Below are positions 1-7,117 of a stretch of DNA of 10,963 nucleotides, in pieces (the first letter of the stretch is position 1; each line of letters starts with the position of its first letter). The DNA is taken from positions 1-10,963 of the forward strand of contig CACXGG010000216.1 of assembly GCA_902767145.1 (NCBI GenBank). Reading direction: 5' to 3'. Under the pieces are notes generated by a model. It did no database searches. It was not told the origin of the DNA and saw nothing but the letters and a program-made list of their open reading frames with translations. The translations under genes and the position numbers were made by a program. The stretch comes from Oscillospiraceae bacterium. GTDB lineage: Bacteria > Bacillota > Clostridia > Saccharofermentanales > Saccharofermentanaceae.

Positions 1-411
1 GATTCCAAGAAATGGTACGATATCCTCTGGCAGAACACCGTAGACTTCTTCCGTTCACTCGATATCCCCGTCAGGACACTCGAGTGCTGCTCCGGAGACC
101 TGGCTGACCTGAAGGTCAAGTCATGTGACGTAGAGGCATGGTCACCCAGACAGCAGAAGTACTTCGAGGTAGGTTCCTGCTCCAACCTGGGAGATGCACA
201 GGCAAGAAGGCTCGGCATCAGGGTAAGACCTGCCGACAAGAGCCAGGGCAACTATCTGGCACATACACTGAACAACACAGTTGTCGCTCCTCCGAGAATG
301 CTCATCGCCTTCCTGGAGAACAACCTGAACGAGGACGGTTCCATCAGGATCCCCCTTCCCCTCAGGATGTATATGGGCGGAAAGAGCGTCATCGAAGTTC
401 CCGAAAAGTGA
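1..411 (+). CDS. serS: Seryl-tRNA synthetase, C-terminal part (5' end outside window)
   Basis: This is the last 136 residues of a class II aminoacyl-tRNA synthetase that charges tRNA-Ser with serine in the cytoplasm. The reading frame is open from base 1 to a TGA stop. The visible part fits the SerRS catalytic core: a D-V-E-A-W-S-P segment, then the motif 2-like region E-V-G-S-C-S-N-L-G-D-A-Q-A-R-R (E. coli has E-I-S-S-C-S-N...Q-A-R-R). Next comes the motif 3 region H-T-L-N-N-T-V-V-A-P-P-R followed by L-E-N-N and the usual E-D-G-S-I-x-I-P...L-R-x-Y-M tail. The motif 3 segment lacks the Gly-Ser-Gly of the E. coli enzyme but keeps the arginine. The N-terminal tRNA-binding coiled coil lies upstream of the window. 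A hairpin follows the stop, so the gene seems to end its transcription unit. Confidence 0.93.
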   Translation, partial: DSKKWYDILWQNTVDFFRSLDIPVRTLECCSGDLADLKVKSCDVEAWSPRQQKYFEVGSCSNLGDAQARRLGIRVRPADKSQGNYLAHTLNNTVVAPPRMLIAFLENNLNEDGSIRIPLPLRMYMGGKSVIEVPEK

Positions 412-436
412 TAATATAAATAATGTAGTTATTAGT

Positions 437-460
437 AAATGCCGCCTCCGGGCGGCATTT
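437..460 (+). terminator. Hairpin downstream of serS
   Basis: A perfect 10-bp stem (AAATGCCGCC / GGCGGCATTT) closes a TCCG tetraloop, 26 bases after the serS stop. The GC-rich core and position fit an intrinsic terminator. The T tract after the stem is short (ATTT, then GTGGC), so termination may be partial. Confidence 0.65.
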
Positions 461-492
461 GTGGCAAATAAAGGGCAATCAGGCAAAATAGT

Positions 493-520
493 TTGACTAT
501 CAAAGTATTCTTGCTATACT
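493..520 (+). promoter_or_regulatory. Sigma-A type promoter with extended -10
   Basis: The -35 box is TTGACT at 493-498 and the -10 box is TATACT at 515-520, with a 16-bp spacer and a TGC extension just before the -10 (512-514). It lies about 50 bases upstream of the membrane protein start. It follows the serS hairpin, so the downstream gene is an independent unit. Confidence 0.8.
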
Positions 521-568
521 GACCATAAGAAGCATATCTTTACTCTTCGTATAAGGGAGGTAATCATT

Positions 569-3217
569 ATGGCAGACTTCATATATCCTATAGTAGTTAC
601 AGTACTGCTCCTGTTCGGAGTGATAATGACGGTGCTCTATATCACCGCTTCAAATTCCAACAACAAGAACATCAGAAGGATCCGGGCCCTTGAGCAGATG
701 ATCCGTGATCTTAAGAGCGGAAATGTTCCGGCGTCGGCCCCTGCTCCTGCACCCGCGCAGCCTGTGGCCCAGGCTCCCGCAGTACCCGAACCTGCTCCCG
801 CACCGGAGGCTGCCGCCTTCGTACCTGCTCAGGAGGCAGGCACTGCCTATAGGCCTGCGGAATATACATATATCCCCGACGGACCTGTATCAGTTCCTGC
901 AGCTTCAGTGGCACCTGCCGCAGTCCAGCCTTCTGCTCCTGCTCCTAAGAAGCAGCGCCTGGGCGCCGTGGGAGTTTCCTTCTCCGTAGGTATCCTTCTC
1001 ATGGTCATCGCTGCAGCCGTATTCATCTCTGCCACATGGCAGACCATGGCTGCCGGAGCCAAGTGCGTCATCCTTGCGGCAGTGGTCGCAGTAGTCTACG
1101 GATTCAGCGCCTTCTGCTCCAAAAAGCTCAAGCTGGAAAAGACATCCTCTGTCCTCTACATGCTGGGAAGCCTTATAACTCCCCTTGCCATCGTGGTAGG
1201 TTTTATGGCCTTCGGTTCCACCGAGACTGTCATCATGCTGGGATGCTGTGCTCTTTCCCTGGGTATAACAGGATTCCTGGGCTATAAGATCTTCGGATCA
1301 AAGCTTCAGGTTGCCATCAGCTACATCGGCTTCGTCTGGCTCGATATCTTCATCTGCATGGAGAGCGTAGGCAATTACACCGGCTTTGTCGTAGGTATCT
1401 GCTCTGCAGCCCTTATATCCGGACTTGTTAACTTCATCAGGCCCAACCTCAGGTTCTTCGGCACCTTCGCCGAAGTCACAGCCTATTGCGCCACCCTGGG
1501 ATTTTTCATGTCCGCAGCTATCCATCCCCATCAGATGGTCTGGTCCCTTGTATCACAGATCTTCTTCTTCGTATCGCTGCTGCTCCTTACAAGGAAGAGA
1601 CCTGTCCTCAGATATATCTCCGCGGCAGCTCCCCTCTTTACCCTCTGCATCATCTGTTTTGACGGCTATGTAACAGACAGGACCGCCATAGGTATCATCT
1701 GCCTTGTAAGCATGATCGGACTCTTTGTCCTTTACAGGATCATCAAGCATGAGAATCCCGCCAGCAACGCCCTCATAGGACTGGGTATATCCATTCTTAT
1801 GCTCTGTATGGCTAGAGCTCCCATATATAACGGTTCCTCTTTCATCCGTGATACCAGGGACTTCCTTTACTATCTGTCCCTGTTTGTCTGTGTGGCAGCT
1901 CCCGCAGCTGTTATCATCATGACCAGGTTCAAGACCGAAAGGACCATTTACTGGTATTTCCTCTTCGGATCTCTCATCATCCTCTTCGAGGGACTCCTGA
2001 CAGGTGTGGCACCGCTTTATATCATGGCAGGCATCGCTGCAGCCGCAGTCTTCGTATCCCTTAAGACAGGTCATTTCAATCTGCCCATCGCAGCATGCGC
2101 CGCAGCATTGGTGGAGTATATCGTGGTATCCACGAGGATGACGGACGGTATGGGCCAGCCCATGCTCATCCTGGCCATGATCTATCTGGCAATATATGCC
2201 GGCATCGTATTCATAAAGAAGTTCATGTCCGTGGACAAGAAGGTCTGGACCGCTTCAAGATACAGTGTCTTCGTGCATCTCGTGTGCACCCAGTTCGGTC
2301 TTCTGTTCAACTATTATTCAGATGACGGAAGATATCTTGTCTTTATCATCGCCATGGACATCATCTTTACTGTCATTACCATGTTCGACACTGACAACTA
2401 CTTCGCATGGATCCCCGCCTTGTCATTCTTACTGGCGGTCACGGACCAGCTGGTCAAGCTCGGCATGGACAATATGCTCATAGGTCTTATCTTCATCATC
2501 CTGTATGTCACCATCGGACGATTCCTTATCTGTGAGCGCATCGTAAAGAAGGACCGCGTGGATTTCCTCACCTTTGTGGCAGGACTTGCATGTTTCCTTC
2601 CCGTGGGCGACCACTTCTTTAAGGCAACTTTCCTTATGACCCTCTACACCCTCACCTTCATCGGCCGTTTCGCAGACGGCACCGTGGAGGAGAAGATCAG
2701 GTCAAAGCTCCGCACCATCCTCTCTGTAGCCACAGGCATGCTGGCATTCAGCTTCGCCATCGTGGATGTTGATTATACCGATGTAATGGATACAGAGATA
2801 AGGCTTCTTTTCATCCTGGCAGCAGGAGCCGTTATCCACTTCCTCATCAAGCCCGGCAAGGGATCAAAGTGGATCTGGTTCTCGGCAGTTACCTTCTGTC
2901 TTGAGATCGAGGCATGCAAAGCCCTTATGGATGCAAATCTTCCGGCCCTTACCCTGGTATCCGTCTTTGCCATCGCCATCTTCATCTACTCCTTCGTAGT
3001 GAAGAAGAGGAGCTGGTTCATCCTTTCCATCGTTATGATCGCACAGTTCGGACTTCTGTTCGCAGCGGTATTCTGGGAGAGCAGGCTCTGGTGGGTATAT
3101 CTTCTCATCCTGGGCGTCATCGTCATCACCACTGCCTCCGTCAACGAGTACAGGAGACGTCAGGCAGTCCTCAGGGGCGAGGAAAAGGGAAAGCTCTTCG
3201 CCGACTGGACCTGGTAA
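569..3217 (+). CDS. Large polytopic membrane protein with Pro/Ala-rich linker (DUF2157/SCO7613-like)
   Basis: The product has 882 residues and is nearly all hydrophobic helices. The start has a strong site (AAGGGAGG at 553-560, 8 bases before ATG). Residues 5-27 form one membrane segment, followed by a short charged stretch with the run I-R-R-I-R-A-L-E-Q-M-I-R-D-L. A Pro/Ala/Val-rich low-complexity linker spans about 53-128. From about residue 133 to the end there is a long series of membrane helices, probably more than 20. The block G-I-L-L-M-V-I-A-A-A-V-F-I-S-A-T-W-Q and the following K-L-K-L-E-K-T-S-S-V-L-Y-M-L-G-S-L resemble the repeats of DUF2157/SCO7613-type membrane proteins. That similarity is from memory and needs a profile search. 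I see no transporter or enzyme signature, and the function is unknown. The gene is monocistronic, with its own promoter and terminator. Confidence 0.85.
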   Translation: MADFIYPIVVTVLLLFGVIMTVLYITASNSNNKNIRRIRALEQMIRDLKSGNVPASAPAPAPAQPVAQAPAVPEPAPAPEAAAFVPAQEAGTAYRPAEYTYIPDGPVSVPAASVAPAAVQPSAPAPKKQRLGAVGVSFSVGILLMVIAAAVFISATWQTMAAGAKCVILAAVVAVVYGFSAFCSKKLKLEKTSSVLYMLGSLITPLAIVVGFMAFGSTETVIMLGCCALSLGITGFLGYKIFGSKLQVAISYIGFVWLDIFICMESVGNYTGFVVGICSAALISGLVNFIRPNLRFFGTFAEVTAYCATLGFFMSAAIHPHQMVWSLVSQIFFFVSLLLLTRKRPVLRYISAAAPLFTLCIICFDGYVTDRTAIGIICLVSMIGLFVLYRIIKHENPASNALIGLGISILMLCMARAPIYNGSSFIRDTRDFLYYLSLFVCVAAPAAVIIMTRFKTERTIYWYFLFGSLIILFEGLLTGVAPLYIMAGIAAAAVFVSLKTGHFNLPIAACAAALVEYIVVSTRMTDGMGQPMLILAMIYLAIYAGIVFIKKFMSVDKKVWTASRYSVFVHLVCTQFGLLFNYYSDDGRYLVFIIAMDIIFTVITMFDTDNYFAWIPALSFLLAVTDQLVKLGMDNMLIGLIFIILYVTIGRFLICERIVKKDRVDFLTFVAGLACFLPVGDHFFKATFLMTLYTLTFIGRFADGTVEEKIRSKLRTILSVATGMLAFSFAIVDVDYTDVMDTEIRLLFILAAGAVIHFLIKPGKGSKWIWFSAVTFCLEIEACKALMDANLPALTLVSVFAIAIFIYSFVVKKRSWFILSIVMIAQFGLLFAAVFWESRLWWVYLLILGVIVITTASVNEYRRRQAVLRGEEKGKLFADWTW

Positions 3218-3251
3218 GTTTTCGAAAAACACAAAAATATAAAGACACGAA

Positions 3252-3279
3252 AAAAGGCTGTCCACCTGGACAGCCTTTT
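3252..3279. terminator. Bidirectional intrinsic terminator between convergent genes
   Basis: A perfect 12-bp stem, AAAAGGCTGTCC / GGACAGCCTTTT, with an ACCT loop. It reads as stem plus T tract on both strands, with TTTT on + and TTTTT then TCG on -. It sits 34 bases after the membrane protein stop and 25 bases after the rpmB stop, so it ends both converging transcripts. Confidence 0.92.
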
Positions 3280-3304
3280 GGATACTTAAGCGATCTTCTT
3301 TCGA

Positions 3305-3502
3305 TCAAGCTCTCTTTACGAGACCGGAACGAAGGCAGCGTGTGCAAACATGCATTGTCTTAGGGGTGCCGTCAACGATAACCTTAACGCTGTGAACGTT
3401 AGGCTTCTGCGTAGTCAGCGCACGACGTGAAATCTGCGAACGCGTGATGCTTATCTTTCTGCCAAAAAATGTATCCTTCTGACAAACTTCACACTTGGCC
3501 AT
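3305..3502 (-). CDS. rpmB: 50S ribosomal protein L28, zinc-binding form
   Basis: A 65-residue basic protein of the large ribosomal subunit. It starts M-A-K-C-E-V-C and contains the L28 pattern G-x-x-I-S-x-T-R-S-Q-I-S-R-R and the C-terminal V-C-T-R-C-L-R-S-G. Four cysteines (C4, C7, C53, C56) form two CxxC pairs, the zinc-binding 'C+' form of L28. The ATG at 3502 is chosen because AGGAGG (bases 3516-3511) lies 8 bases upstream. A GTG three codons earlier overlaps that site and is unlikely to be used. The gene has its own promoter just upstream and ends at the shared terminator. The operon in front of it has no visible terminator, so readthrough could also feed it. Confidence 0.95.
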   Translation of the reverse strand: MAKCEVCQKDTFFGRKISITRSQISRRALTTQKPNVHSVKVIVDGTPKTMHVCTRCLRSGLVKRA

Positions 3503-3540
3503 TGGAAACACCTCCTATATTTCTTTAAAACGCAAGAAAG

Positions 3541-3569
3541 ATGATATCACATGTGTTTCTATCTTGCAA
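3541..3569 (-). promoter_or_regulatory. rpmB promoter
   Basis: Reading the minus strand, the -35 is TTGCAA (3569-3564) and the -10 is TATCAT (3546-3541), with a 17-bp spacer and a TGA extended -10. It begins 5 bases beyond the stop codon of the preceding gene. The spacer holds the 8-bp palindrome CACATGTG (3548-3555), and the region is flanked by a 6-bp inverted repeat GCAAGA/TCTTGC. Either could be chance. Confidence 0.7.
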
Positions 3570-3574
3570 CAGTT

Positions 3575-4804
3575 TTATTGTGAAAAATAACGTCTTACGC
3601 AGATGATCCTCTCACACAGCTCGCTGTCGGCGTCAAAAGACGTAAGTCTGATGGTGGTACCGGAGCCTGAGACCATGAGAAGAGTGCCTGTATCAGTGCA
3701 TATTGCCATCTCGTAGATCTGGGTATTGGAATCCATGTAGGGGCTCCTGAGGAACAGGATATCACCGGGGATGATGGAATCGATCATGAGATCGCCTGTG
3801 ACCACGTCGTACTGAAGCTCCACCTCTTCACCCATATCCATCTGCTCCTGGGCCGTTCTGGGCATCTCAACGCCGTTTACGGAGGAACAGACATATACCA
3901 GGCCCTCTATGGACATTCCGTTCATGGTGATACCCCTGGGAAGATATGAGGAATTTACAAAGCTCAATGCGGAGGATACGAAATATCTGGTGGATACCTC
4001 TTCTATCTCCTCCCTGGGACCGATCTCGATGACACCGGAGGATCCGATCCATCCCATATCACCTCCGGGAAGGGCCACCTGGTAAACACCGTCCCTCTTT
4101 ACGTCTGCATAGAGCACGGTATTCATGGCCACCCTGGTGATCAGGGTACCCTGGCTGGCGTGGGTCATTATATTCTTGGATGTGTCCGAGACGATGAGCT
4201 TATATTCGTGAAGGTCAGGCTCCACGGAAGCCGTATCGGATGTAAGGGATGAGCTCTTCACATATCCTGAGATCCCGTCCATGGTGGTGATAAGGGTATA
4301 GTCCCCCTCCTCGCCCTCATATCTGACAGGCTCGTTAAAGAGCACCTGGGTTACGTACTCTGAGGCGGGATCCGGTTCGGACATAACGCTTACCGCCATA
4401 TCCTTCACCACCCTGTAGCTGTCATCATAGTCATAGGTAACGTCTTTTTCCACGAAAAGCTCGATATTCGTTCCCTTGAAGAAACCGGGAAGGATCCTGG
4501 GAAGGGCATAGAATACAGCCACGATCATGACCACCGTTACGGCCAGGGCAGTAAGTCCCCTGAAGATGGTCTTCTTTTTCCTGTTGCCCGCAGCGATATC
4601 CTTGACGCCAAGGCCCCACTTTTCGCGGAGGTCCTCAGGCTCACCGAAGTCTTTGGAATAGTCATTCTGGTCATCGAGGAACCTGGCGGCATCACCTATA
4701 TTCCTGACGCCCCTGTCCTTGAGCTCGAACTCCGGCATTATGTCGTCTTTTTTCCCGAAAAGACTCTTTTTTGCTCTTGTCTCTTTATTACCCGACTTCT
4801 TCAT
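3575..4804 (-). CDS. Membrane-anchored SH3b + NlpC/P60-fold protein, predicted catalytically dead
   Basis: The product has 409 residues. Residues 1-80 are charged and probably cytoplasmic, about 84-104 is a single membrane helix, and the rest should be extracytoplasmic. Two bacterial SH3-like segments are visible: about 130-190 (V-S-V-M-S-E-P...G-D-Y-T-L-I-T...G-Y-V-K) and about 200-262 (...Y-Q-V-A-L-P-G-G-D-M-G-W-I). The C-terminus (about 270-409) aligns with NlpC/P60 endopeptidases: L-S-F-V-N-S-S-Y-L-P-R-G, then M-S-I-E-G-L-V-Y-V, M-P-R-T-A-Q-E-Q-M-D-M-G and I-P-G-D-I-L-F-L. The D-C-S-G active-site motif is S-I-E-G here, with Ile299 in place of the nucleophilic Cys. The HVGIY position reads E-M-A-I-C with Glu365 for His, and the second His position is Met377. 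I infer a cell-wall binding or regulatory pseudo-hydrolase. The start overlaps the end of acpS by 17 bases, suggesting translational coupling. Confidence 0.85.
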   Translation of the reverse strand: MKKSGNKETRAKKSLFGKKDDIMPEFELKDRGVRNIGDAARFLDDQNDYSKDFGEPEDLREKWGLGVKDIAAGNRKKKTIFRGLTALAVTVVMIVAVFYALPRILPGFFKGTNIELFVEKDVTYDYDDSYRVVKDMAVSVMSEPDPASEYVTQVLFNEPVRYEGEEGDYTLITTMDGISGYVKSSSLTSDTASVEPDLHEYKLIVSDTSKNIMTHASQGTLITRVAMNTVLYADVKRDGVYQVALPGGDMGWIGSSGVIEIGPREEIEEVSTRYFVSSALSFVNSSYLPRGITMNGMSIEGLVYVCSSVNGVEMPRTAQEQMDMGEEVELQYDVVTGDLMIDSIIPGDILFLRSPYMDSNTQIYEMAICTDTGTLLMVSGSGTTIRLTSFDADSELCERIICVRRYFSQ

Positions 4805-5195
4805 CCGTCAGTATGGTGCAGACCGCAGCGGCGATGCCATTATCGTGTGTAAGGCTGATTGCCGTGCTCACTGCGCCGATCTCCCTTGCTCTCTTTTCCG
4901 CCTCTCCCAGGAAGATTATCTGAGGGGCGCCCAGGTCATCCTTGATGACCTCGATATCAGTAAATCCTATCCCTTTAGTGCATATGCCTGTTCCCAGAGC
5001 CTTTGCAGCAGCCTCCTTGGCAGCAAAGCATGCAGCATAGCTCTCGGCTCTTCTCTTGATGGAAGAGGAGCTCTTTTCGATCCTTTCGATCTCACCTTTG
5101 GTGAAACATCTTGTCATGAAGGAGCTGTCTTCTTTTTCCAGATGCCTGAGGATGCGGTCAGTCCCGACAATGTCTATGCCGTTCCTGATCCTCAT
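4788..5195 (-). CDS. acpS: Holo-[acyl-carrier-protein] synthase
   Basis: A 135-residue enzyme that moves 4'-phosphopantetheine from CoA to the conserved serine of acyl carrier protein, activating it for fatty acid synthesis. The family signatures are present: G-I-D-I-V near the N-terminus with the Mg-binding D8, R-C-F-T-K-G-E-I-E at 29-37, and C-F-A-A-K-E-A-A-A-K-A-L-G-T-G at 56-70 with the metal-binding E61. The C-terminal I-S-L-T-H-D at 113-118 corresponds to the usual S-I-S-H-D. Length is typical of AcpS. Its ATG overlaps the stop of the upstream helicase loader in an ATGA (5192-5195), and its own end overlaps the next gene. It is therefore embedded in the operon and probably translated by coupling. 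Confidence 0.95.
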   Translation of the reverse strand: MRIRNGIDIVGTDRILRHLEKEDSSFMTRCFTKGEIERIEKSSSSIKRRAESYAACFAAKEAAAKALGTGICTKGIGFTDIEVIKDDLGAPQIIFLGEAEKRAREIGAVSTAISLTHDNGIAAAVCTILTDEEVG

Positions 5196-6064
5196 ATCCT
5201 GCCCGCCTTCGACAGTTTTCCTGCGATCCTGGAGTCAGACTCGGCCACCAGGGTCTCTAAGGCTTCCGTGGATACCATAAGGGTAGGCTTGGAAGCTGCG
5301 CTCCTTATCTCAAGTATCTTGTTGATATGGGATGCTGTCTTTCTGTTATTGGTGATGGCAGCCGAATAATCGTCTATTACCAGGAAATCACATTCGTTCA
5401 CTGATCCGTCCTCTGCCAGGTCCCGGTCCTCGAACCACTCAGCCTTGGAAAAATAAGCGCTTCTGCCCTCTATAATGGCATACTTGGTAAGGACCACGGA
5501 AAGATATGTCTTTCCCGTCTGGGAAGGGGATGAATAGACCATAAGGAAAGGTCCTTCATATCCGTCCTCGAATATCTTCTTGATCTTGTTGAATACGGAC
5601 TTCCTGTCTATCCCGTTTATATATCCGAAATCAAAGGACTTAAGGGTATATGAGGAAAAATCAGCCATTCCGGAGGAGGCATAGCACTCTGCCAGCTCAT
5701 CCTTCATGCAGTTTCCGCATACGGCCTTATTACCGCTCTTCGTGGTGACAAATCCCGTATCGTGGCACTTGGGGCAGAGTTCCTTCACCTCGTCAAAGGA
5801 AGGGTCTATACCCTTGTCGGAGATATATCTTTCGCGCTCTTTAAGAAGTTCCTCCTCCCTCTTTGCCAGAGGTGCGGCGGAATCCTTATCGCCTTCCATG
5901 GCGGCCATCAGTTTCTGCTTCCTGATATCCACCAGTCCTTCGTCTATCTTCTCAAGGGCAGGGTGGGATCTGTAGATCATGGAGATCCTGTCTTCTCTTC
6001 TGATCTCCTTGACCACCCGGTCACTCTGTATCCTGTCTGCTATCAATGATCTAATCGTCTTCAT
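5192..6064 (-). CDS. DnaC/DnaI-like AAA+ helicase loader
   Basis: A 290-residue ATPase of the family that loads the replicative helicase onto DNA during replication initiation. It has a charged N-terminal helical region (1-90), a zinc ribbon formed by C97-P-K-C100 and C116-G-N-C119, and an AAA+ domain from about 135. Walker A reads S-P-S-Q-T-G-K-T (179-186), where the family has G-x-x-G-x-G-K-T. Walker B is F-L-V-I-D-D (227-232). The sensor-1 region reads V-S-T-E where T-S-N is usual, and R279 is a plausible arginine finger. I chose the ATG at 6064, which overlaps the DnaD gene by 14 bases. A GTG at 6097 would add 11 residues (M-T-R-S-W-I-C-L-V-T-A) atypical of the family's helical start. Pairing with a DnaD-domain gene supports the role. 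The altered nucleotide site is discussed in the findings. Confidence 0.87.
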   Translation of the reverse strand: MKTIRSLIADRIQSDRVVKEIRREDRISMIYRSHPALEKIDEGLVDIRKQKLMAAMEGDKDSAAPLAKREEELLKERERYISDKGIDPSFDEVKELCPKCHDTGFVTTKSGNKAVCGNCMKDELAECYASSGMADFSSYTLKSFDFGYINGIDRKSVFNKIKKIFEDGYEGPFLMVYSSPSQTGKTYLSVVLTKYAIIEGRSAYFSKAEWFEDRDLAEDGSVNECDFLVIDDYSAAITNNRKTASHINKILEIRSAASKPTLMVSTEALETLVAESDSRIAGKLSKAGRI

Positions 6065-7085
6065 CGCTGTTACCAAACATATCCAGGATCTCGTCACGAT
6101 CCTCAGTTTCTTCCTTCCTGGGGGCCTTAACGGGCTCTTCCTTCACAGGCACGGCTATGCCCGCTTCACTTCCCGTCTTCCAGGTATTGTCCTTACCGCG
6201 CTTACCGCGGCTCTTCTTCTGGTTCTCGTTCTTTCTCTCGTTCTCGTAGACCATGGCCTTATCCAGGTCGCTTATATCTGCGGCATACCACTCCTTCAGC
6301 TTGTCATCCACATGCTTGGTGGTGATATTTCCGCGGAATTCGTTGACCTTGAAGGCATACTCCACAAGATCTTTAGTGCTGCCGTAATCGTTGACCCAGT
6401 GGCTGATCCTCTCGATGTCCATTTCGTGCAGCCTGCGTCTCATCAGCCTGCCCATGAGGGAGATCATATCCTCCACGTCCTTCCTTCTGGAAAGGTAGCG
6501 GCTGAGGGTATCAGGGTCATTATAGCCCTTATCAGACCATTCCTGGGCCAGGGCATACATCTTGTTGACGGTGAGGTGGATCCTCTTATCCCTTCCCTCC
6601 TCGAAAAGGCTGTATACCACAGAGGAATCGAACTTGTAATCGTAGAGGCACTTGTCCACCAGGCGGTAGAAGAGATAGGGCATATTCCCCTGATAGAAAG
6701 TCTTGTTGATACTGCCGGCCAGTACGTTCCTGGCCTTCTCGTCCGCATTGAGGGATGTGTCCCCGGTACCGTTCTCCCGGGAGGACTTTATATATGAATC
6801 GACTTCACGCTTCTTAAGGTCCTCGAAAAGGAAGGTCCCGTCATCCTTACGGATAATGACGGAAGCGGAGACGAGCTCGCCTAAGGCCTTCCCTATATCA
6901 GATCCCGGGATAAGGCCGTAGTTCTTTGCATCCTTTTCGGTAAATGAAGTCCTGCCGTTCATAAGGAGCCAGAGGTACAGAGCCACGGCATCCTTAGAAA
7001 GATCCTGCATATACTGGACTATGAACAGGTCCGGCACAGAAGTATCGGACAGTAGTAACTCATGAGTTTCTGATCCGGTCTTCAT
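6051..7085 (-). CDS. DnaD-domain replication initiation protein (DnaB/DnaD family)
   Basis: A 344-residue protein of the Firmicutes DnaD/DnaB primosome family, which acts with DnaA and the helicase loader to open origins or restart forks. The N-terminal part (about 14-90) looks like a winged helix: L-S-K-D-A-V-A-L-Y-L-W-L-L, then G-K-A-L-G-E-L-V-S-A-S-V-I. Two DnaD-like repeats follow, about 128-200 (L-Y-D-Y-K-F-D...M-Y-A-L-A-Q-E-W) and about 205-270. The second ends D-K-L-K-E-W, matching the family's Y-x-x-x-I-L-x-x-W motif loosely. After a basic stretch (283-300, K/R/N-rich), a disordered tail ends in an acidic E-D-D. Start ATG at 7085 has GGAG 8 bases upstream (7097-7094). It lies 32 bases after the VanW gene with no hairpin between, and overlaps the loader gene, as expected for a loading pair. 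Confidence 0.86.
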   Translation of the reverse strand: MKTGSETHELLLSDTSVPDLFIVQYMQDLSKDAVALYLWLLMNGRTSFTEKDAKNYGLIPGSDIGKALGELVSASVIIRKDDGTFLFEDLKKREVDSYIKSSRENGTGDTSLNADEKARNVLAGSINKTFYQGNMPYLFYRLVDKCLYDYKFDSSVVYSLFEEGRDKRIHLTVNKMYALAQEWSDKGYNDPDTLSRYLSRRKDVEDMISLMGRLMRRRLHEMDIERISHWVNDYGSTKDLVEYAFKVNEFRGNITTKHVDDKLKEWYAADISDLDKAMVYENERKNENQKKSRGKRGKDNTWKTGSEAGIAVPVKEEPVKAPRKEETEDRDEILDMFGNSDEDD

Positions 7086-7117
7086 ATGTGATTCTCCAAT
7101 ACGATAGGTAACTTCAA

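Noticed and set aside
262..300. SerRS motif 3 lacking the Gly-Ser-Gly of the E. coli enzyme
   Set aside because: These glycines are not kept in all bacterial SerRS subfamilies and the key arginine is present, so I do not read it as loss of function.
1553..2074. 173-residue minus-strand frame inside the large membrane protein gene
   Set aside because: Its Cys/Asp/Glu-rich composition is what the reverse of hydrophobic codons produces. There is no domain and no start signal.
3503..3511. GTG start three codons upstream of rpmB
   Set aside because: This GTG overlaps the AGGAGG ribosome binding site, and L28 proteins begin M-A-K/M-A-x at the downstream ATG.
3532..3567. Inverted repeat GCAAGA/TCTTGC around the rpmB promoter as a terminator for the upstream operon
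   Set aside because: The stem is only 6 bp with a 24-base loop and no T tract, so it is unlikely to terminate transcription.
4719..5369. 216-residue open frame on the + strand
   Set aside because: It is antisense to acpS and parts of its neighbours. AcpS motifs on the minus strand are unmistakable.
6065..6097. Alternative GTG start extending the helicase loader by 11 residues
   Set aside because: It would enlarge the overlap with the DnaD gene to 47 bases. The added residues do not look like the family's helical N-terminus, although a GAGG lies close upstream, so it is not fully excluded.
5979..6797. 272-residue open frame on the + strand
   Set aside because: It lies antisense to the DnaD-domain and helicase loader genes, whose minus-strand products have clear family motifs. 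The + frame gives no recognisable domain and has no ribosome binding site that stands out.
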